Assembly (NCBI GenBank): GCA_035478435.1
Contig: DATIJT010000021.1
Span: 1-33,230 of the forward strand
Length of the DNA: 33,230 nt
DNA from: DATLRC01 sp035478435
GTDB lineage: Bacteria > Patescibacteriota > Saccharimonadia > Saccharimonadales > UBA4665
Direction of reading: 5' to 3'
A program made the position numbers and the translations under genes. Position 1 is the stretch's first letter. Every line of letters starts with the position of its first letter. Shown here one piece after another: positions 29,565 to 33,230 of the stretch. Below the pieces are notes generated by a model that saw only the letters and a list, made by a program, of their open reading frames with translations, was not told where the DNA came from and did not search any database.

Positions 29565-30837
29565 ACTGTTCGCCCCTATCTTTATAACTTTTGAACATAT
29601 CGTAGCTGGCGCAGGCAGTAGATAGTAAGACTACATCGCCAGGTTGAGCTTGGGCCCGGGCTACTGTCACTATATCGTTCATAGTTTTCCCACCAGCTAC
29701 GAAGTTAGTAAAACCAACTTCGGCTAAAGCCGCTTGGATCTTCGGGGCCATCAGGCCTATCAAAACCGCTGTACGCACACCGTTGTTCAAAACGACTTTG
29801 GCCAATTCTCCATAAGTCGCCCCTTTGTCGGACCCCCCTAAGATTAGTACTTTCGGTTGTTCGAAAGCCTGGATAGCGACTTTGGCCGTTTCGGGCGTGG
29901 TACCGAACGAATCGTCGTAATACTTTACGCCGTCCAGTTCACGGACGAACTCCAGACGGTGCGGTAAACCCGGGAACCTGGTCAGAACCGAACGCAGAGC
30001 TTTTGCGTCTTGGCTAACCTCCCATACAGCCGTCACCGCGGCGCAGGCATTTTGCCAGTTATGCCTCCCGAGCAGTTTTAGCTCGTCTGTGCGGCAAATG
30101 GTTTGGCCGTCAATCACAATCCGCTCGTCCTGGATGCAGGCACCCGGCGGTTGCATATAAGGTATCTTCTGTCCTTTGCTGACGCTGACTATCTCTTGGC
30201 TGTAATCATTCTCACCGTAAAAAATGGCGATGTCTTGCTCCGTTTGCCAGCGGAAAAGCTGCTGCTTGGCCTTAACGTATTCTTCGACGCTCGGGTGCCA
30301 ATCTAGATGCTCCGGCACCACCATCAGGCAAACGCCAATGTGCGGCGAATGTTTGATGCCGATCAATTGAAAGTTAGACAGCTCCAGCACCACCCAATCA
30401 CCGGGCTTAATATCTTGTTTGAACATTTCCAGGGGCGCTATGCCGATGTTGCCGCCCAGATGTACTCTTTTACCACATGCTTCCAGCATTTTGGCGGTCA
30501 GGGTAGAGGTGGTGCCTTTGCCCTTAGTACCGGTAATGCCGATAATGTTTTTAGTCGGGCAAACCCGGAAAAATTCATCGGTGTTAGTGGTAACTTTGTC
30601 TAAAATAGCTTCTGAATTGGCGGCCGCTATATCGCTCGGGTGGACACTTGGCGACCGGACAATCAAATCGTAAGTACTAAGCTTATTTAGGTAATCTTTG
30701 CCGAGCTTGGCCTTGGCGCCCTCCGGCAATTCTACCGTTTCGTTTTGGTCGTGGATGGTAATCTCATTGCCCGCCTTATCCCAATATTCATAAGCCGCCT
30801 TGCCCTCCACGCCATAACCAACAATCGCAATCTTCAT
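29536..30837 (-). CDS. murD: UDP-N-acetylmuramoylalanine--D-glutamate ligase
   Basis: This 433-residue Mur ligase adds D-glutamate to UDP-MurNAc-L-Ala, using ATP. The N-terminal Rossmann-like domain begins MKIAIVGYGVEGKAAYEY. The ATP-binding loop is GTKGKGTT at 103-110. Next come the middle motifs NFQLIGIKHSP and PEHLDWHPSVEEY, LPHRLEFVRELDGVKYYDDS, and the C-terminal VLILGGSDKGATYGELA. The length is normal. I start it at the ATG at 30837, because a -10 box lies exactly six bases before it and the extra upstream frame reads through the transposon repeats. Its 3' end overlaps murI by 29 bases. Confidence 0.95.
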   Translation of the reverse strand: MKIAIVGYGVEGKAAYEYWDKAGNEITIHDQNETVELPEGAKAKLGKDYLNKLSTYDLIVRSPSVHPSDIAAANSEAILDKVTTNTDEFFRVCPTKNIIGITGTKGKGTTSTLTAKMLEACGKRVHLGGNIGIAPLEMFKQDIKPGDWVVLELSNFQLIGIKHSPHIGVCLMVVPEHLDWHPSVEEYVKAKQQLFRWQTEQDIAIFYGENDYSQEIVSVSKGQKIPYMQPPGACIQDERIVIDGQTICRTDELKLLGRHNWQNACAAVTAVWEVSQDAKALRSVLTRFPGLPHRLEFVRELDGVKYYDDSFGTTPETAKVAIQAFEQPKVLILGGSDKGATYGELAKVVLNNGVRTAVLIGLMAPKIQAALAEVGFTNFVAGGKTMNDIVTVARAQAQPGDVVLLSTACASYDMFKSYKDRGEQFKKAVLALS

Positions 30838-30849
30838 ACTTCCATCATA
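30838..30849 (-). promoter_or_regulatory. -10 box TATGAT, 6 bases before murD ATG
   Basis: TATGAT on the minus strand (30849 to 30844), six bases, then the murD ATG. The transposon's left repeat begins 14 bases further upstream, so it occupies the region where a -35 element would lie. Confidence 0.6.
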
Positions 30850-30862
30850 CCCAAAACCAAAA

Positions 30863-30949
30863 TGTGCAAGATCCGATCTTTCACAAAAATTAGACTTGCA
30901 CTTTATAAGATAAGTTGCTATCTTTTTGTGAAAGATCGGATCTTGCACA
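30863..30949. repeat. Perfect 27-base inverted repeat (left end of the element)
   Basis: The arms at 30863-30889 and 30923-30949 are exact complements, and each contains the 13-base palindrome AAGATCCGATCTT or its complement. The spacer of 33 bases includes CTTTATAAGATAAG, which could hold a -10 box (TATAAG, 30904-30909) for the transposase. Confidence 0.9.
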
Positions 30950-31584
30950 TGCCGAGTAGGAATACTATTAGAGAATTTGATGAACATCAGTATTACCACG
31001 TTTTCAACCGTGGTGTCGAGAAACGTCTAATATTTTTAGACGATAAAGATTACACCGTTTTTCTGGGCTTGCTTAAGAAATATCTAACTGGTGAAAACCA
31101 TAGCCCTAAGAACCGGCACAAGTATCCCACCTTAAATAATAAAGTAAAATTATTGGCCTATTGCCTAATGCCCAACCATTTTCACCTATTGCTGTATCAA
31201 ACAGATGCCCAGGGAATCACCGATCTCATGAGGCGTGTTGCCGTGGGCTATGCTATGTATTTTAATAATCGTTATAATCGAGTAGGAGGCCTATTTCAGG
31301 GCAAATATAAAGCCTCGTTAATAAATAAGGACGCTTACTTACAGCACATTTCTCGTTACATACATCTTAATCCGGATAACTACAAAGAGTGGCCGTATTC
31401 GAGTTATCTATATTACAACTCAACCAAGCAAGCTGACTGGTTATCGCAACAGTTCATTCTTGATTTATTTGATGGCGATAGGCAGGCTTACCTAAATTTT
31501 GTAGCAGATTATGAATCTAGTAAGCAAGAGCTGGAAATTTTGAAGTGGCAACTAGCTAACAGTACAGAACTTACCGAAATGTGA
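30949..31584 (+). CDS. REP-associated tyrosine transposase (Y1/HUH family)
   Basis: This 211-residue single-strand transposase belongs to the Transposase_17 (Y1_Tnp) family. The HUH metal-binding motif is His77-Phe78-His79 in MPNHFHLLL. The catalytic Tyr is most likely Tyr104 in GYAMYFNNRYNRVG, followed by the family motif GGLFQGKYKASL (113-124) and ISRYIHLNP. The N-terminus has REFDEHQYYHVFNRG, also typical. All key parts are present, so it may be active. I chose the ATG at 30949; the frame is open further upstream but would read through the inverted repeat. No partner gene such as tnpB is seen. Confidence 0.93.
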   Translation: MPSRNTIREFDEHQYYHVFNRGVEKRLIFLDDKDYTVFLGLLKKYLTGENHSPKNRHKYPTLNNKVKLLAYCLMPNHFHLLLYQTDAQGITDLMRRVAVGYAMYFNNRYNRVGGLFQGKYKASLINKDAYLQHISRYIHLNPDNYKEWPYSSYLYYNSTKQADWLSQQFILDLFDGDRQAYLNFVADYESSKQELEILKWQLANSTELTEM

Positions 31585-31602
31585 AAGAACGGATCTTGCA
31601 CA
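31581..31602 (+). repeat. Right-end repeat of the transposase element
   Basis: 22 bases match 30928-30949 with one change (A for T at the ninth base). The repeat begins GTGAAAGA and includes the transposase stop codon TGA at 31582-31584. Confidence 0.85.
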
Positions 31603-31613
31603 ATTGCAAAAAC

Positions 31614-31982
31614 TTAGGTGGCGAGCTGCTTTTTAACTAGTTCGGCTACCTGGCGGGGGGTCATATCTGCCTTTAGGATTACGGCGCTGACGCCCTGGGC
31701 TTTCACGGACTCAGGGATTTCCTGCTCGCCCATGTTCGTCAGGATGATGACCTTAATTTTCTTGCCCCACGGTTTTTTACGCAGTTCTTCCAGCATTTGG
31801 TCGCCGGTCATTTCCGGCATCATCAGGTCCAGCAAGATGATATCGGGCTTCATGGCTTCCGCCAGTTCCAAGCCCAGTTTGCCGTTTTCGGCGGTCTCTA
31901 CCTCGTAACCTTCCGCTTCGAACTTGAAGCGGTACATCTGGGAGATGGTCTGGTCATCTTCGATTATGGCAATCTTAGTCAT
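31614..31982 (-). CDS. Stand-alone response regulator
   Basis: This 122-residue CheY-like receiver has no output domain. The acidic pair is in IIEDD (residues 6-10), the phospho-acceptor is Asp52 in ILLDLMMPEMTG, the Thr is in VIILTNMG, and the Lys is in AVILKAD. No kinase is next to it, so its partner must be elsewhere, possibly the kinase at 5968 or one outside the window. A TATAAT box lies about 20 bases before the ATG, with AGGA between them, so unlike its neighbours it has a short leader with a ribosome binding site. The transposon's right repeat lies 12 bases beyond its stop. Confidence 0.92.
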   Translation of the reverse strand: MTKIAIIEDDQTISQMYRFKFEAEGYEVETAENGKLGLELAEAMKPDIILLDLMMPEMTGDQMLEELRKKPWGKKIKVIILTNMGEQEIPESVKAQGVSAVILKADMTPRQVAELVKKQLAT

Positions 31983-32072
31983 AAGGAGTATTCCTGCCGA
32001 CTATTATAGTCAGACTGGGTCCATAAGCAAACTTTAGGCCACTGAATTAGCCAATATTAACGTTAGGTTAAA

Positions 32073-33230
32073 CTAGAGCCCGCCGTAACCGCCGCCATAG
32101 CCACGGTAGTTGTAAGCTGGTTTATGGTAATCCGTAATTTTGATTGGCTCGCCGCCATCCCGGCCCATTATGTAAAGCTCGCTGCCTTTTTTGCTCAGCA
32201 GGACATAATTGTCTGTATACCAACCATAAGTGCCATAGTCCTCCAAGCGAGTGATTTCTTTGCCATTATCGCCCTTGTCATCGCCGATCAAGAATAAATC
32301 TTTGCCATCCCGTTCATCACTCCAGAAGGTAGATTTACCGCTAGGTGAGAGCAAATAGGTCGGGTAAGCTTTATTAAATTTATCGCGTGCCTCGTCTAAT
32401 GACATATCTTTGATTGTGCTATCCTCCAGCTGTACGTAATATTCCTGACTATTAGCGTAAAAATTGAAATAGATTTCGTCGGGTTTATAAACGATGACAC
32501 TCCAAAAGTTGGTCAGAGCCGGTAAAGTCTTTAGGTCTTTTTTGTTTGAGCCATTAAAATCTATGACAGCTATACCTGATTGTTTATCTTTAGAATAGCG
32601 GTCATCAGAAGCGGTGGTAATCCAGCTATGTGTGTAAATCACTTTACTGCTTAGCAAATTAACATCATCAAATCTTTCATAGACATAGTTATCAAAATGG
32701 CTTTCGGCGCGGGTTTCATCTAAAGTAGCAAGCTGGCCCGTGTCTGCGTGATAAATCTTTATAGCTTGACGCTTAGACTGGCGTTCTGTAATAGATTGAC
32801 GAGTTACCAGGTATGCGAAATCGTGGCCACTCCAGCCTGCTAAATTAAATGATGCGTTGCCTTCGTCGGCCGTGATTAGTTTGTCGTTGTTCTGGGTGTC
32901 GATTATGTAAAGGGCGTTGTAATCCTTTTTGGCGTCCCGTTTGGCTTGGAGCAACAAATATTTCCAGTCACGCGAAGCGAGTAACACCGTATTGTAATCA
33001 TCTTCATTGCCTGTTCCGGCCAGCACGGTTTGGCGGTCGCTGCCGTCCAGGTTGGTTTTAACAACGTCGATTTTGCCAGATAGTTTCGACAGGAAATAAA
33101 TCTTGCCAGCAGGCACAATAGCCAGATTATTCTTAATATCTACGCTTTTGCTATCGTTAGCGGCTATCTTGGCCTTAAAGTCGTTGTAGCCCGAGGCGCT
33201 GACTGTTACTTCCGCTTCGCTGGTGCTGCT
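32073..33230 (-). CDS. PEGA-type domain plus beta-propeller protein (5' end outside window)
   Basis: The gene runs off the right edge; at least 385 residues are visible. The first visible part (AEVTVSASGYNDFKAKIAAN, then SVDIKNNLAIVPAGKIYFLS) resembles the end of a PEGA domain, a small surface-associated beta domain. After it come repeated strands of the TolB/WD40-like propeller type: GKIYFLSKLSGKIDVVKTNL, NALYIIDTQNNDKLI, SGIAVIDFNGSNKKDLK, DLFLIGDDKGDNGKEI, SELYIMGRDGGEPIKI. The C-terminus ends in a Gly/Tyr-rich tail (YRGYGGGYGGL). The protein is probably anchored and extracellular, with the anchor before the visible part. A GTG at 33116 is in frame but is internal to the domain and not the start. 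Confidence 0.82.
   Translation of the reverse strand, partial: SSTSEAEVTVSASGYNDFKAKIAANDSKSVDIKNNLAIVPAGKIYFLSKLSGKIDVVKTNLDGSDRQTVLAGTGNEDDYNTVLLASRDWKYLLLQAKRDAKKDYNALYIIDTQNNDKLITADEGNASFNLAGWSGHDFAYLVTRQSITERQSKRQAIKIYHADTGQLATLDETRAESHFDNYVYERFDDVNLLSSKVIYTHSWITTASDDRYSKDKQSGIAVIDFNGSNKKDLKTLPALTNFWSVIVYKPDEIYFNFYANSQEYYVQLEDSTIKDMSLDEARDKFNKAYPTYLLSPSGKSTFWSDERDGKDLFLIGDDKGDNGKEITRLEDYGTYGWYTDNYVLLSKKGSELYIMGRDGGEPIKITDYHKPAYNYRGYGGGYGGL

Larger units (their letters stand above)
30863..31602 (+). mobile_element. Y1/REP-associated transposase element with flanking repeats
   Basis: A single transposase gene is delimited by three copies of one repeat. The left copy (30863-30889) and the second copy (30923-30949) are perfect 27-base inverted repeats with 33 bases between them. 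The third copy (31581-31602) is a direct repeat of the second over 22 bases with one difference. The start codon overlaps the last base of the second copy, and the stop codon lies in the third. This is the layout of REP-associated tyrosine transposases, or of a small IS200-like unit with subterminal hairpins. It sits between murD and a response regulator gene. Confidence 0.8.

Noticed and set aside
30745..30948. Upstream extension of the transposase frame
   Set aside because: It overlaps the murD 5' end and the perfect inverted repeat; the family's N-terminus begins at the ATG at 30949.
30838..30999. Upstream extension of murD
   Set aside because: It is antisense to the transposase start and repeat. 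The ATG at 30837 has a -10 box at the standard spacing and begins the usual Rossmann motif.
1..33230. CRISPR array or recoded stop codons
   Set aside because: No regular spaced direct repeats are seen. TGA ends several clear genes (for example folD, the phosphoribosyltransferase and the ABC ATPase), so a code with TGA as an amino acid is excluded here.

Overview
The window looks like a chromosomal segment of a Candidate Phyla Radiation (Patescibacteria) bacterium, most likely a Saccharibacteria relative. The reasons are indirect. Genes are small and tightly packed and many are unrecognisable. There is one giant secreted Gly/Ser/Thr-rich surface protein. The recognisable metabolism is limited to salvage steps and wall building (folC, folA, folD, murI, murD). 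TGA is used as a stop codon, which argues against Gracilibacteria or Absconditabacteria. No 16S rRNA or conserved ribosomal gene is present, so the placement is an inference.

Layout. 1-297: a long nested hairpin. 298-5379: the giant surface protein. 5412-8065: a small anchored protein, then a membrane histidine kinase overlapping its response regulator. 8071-9922: peptide deformylase, a SemiSWEET-like transporter, a PNPOx-like flavoprotein, a small anchored protein and tRNA-Arg(CCG). 10027-12847: a 7TM-PAS sensor without a kinase domain, a DoxX-like protein, a candidate structured small RNA, and a multi-pass protein. 13105-14593: unknown genes, short GCAAGG hairpins and tRNA-Arg(TCG). 14689-16418: folC-folA. 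16424-17086: a hairpin element, a 48-residue KGG-motif gene, a structured region and a 29-codon ORF. 17180-19526: a two-TM sensor-like protein and a DrrAB-type ABC exporter, followed directly by a 157-bp inverted-repeat element. 19741-24272: HAD hydrolases, an MFS transporter and small unknowns. 24316-26428: a YoeB/YefM toxin-antitoxin pair and membrane proteins between tRNA-Lys(CTT) and a 12-bp copy of that tRNA's 3' end. 26573-30837: a second PQ-loop protein, a cupredoxin-like protein, folD, a divergent phosphoribosyltransferase, murI, and convergent murD. 30863-31602: a Y1/REP-associated transposase delimited by its own repeats. 31614-33230: a response regulator and a truncated PEGA/beta-propeller protein.

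The strongest general signal is regulatory. At about twenty genes on both strands a -10-like hexamer ends 6 or 7 bases before the start codon, with 6 most common. A transcript started there would begin at or within a base or two of the start codon. Clear Shine-Dalgarno sequences appear mainly at genes inside operons and at a few small genes. The window therefore looks dominated by leaderless transcripts. The second theme is hairpin-rich intergenic DNA: several unrelated inverted-repeat elements sit directly against stop codons, and one is tied to the transposase. The candidate small RNA at 11664-11802 and the possible ATC start of the giant protein are the other points most worth testing.
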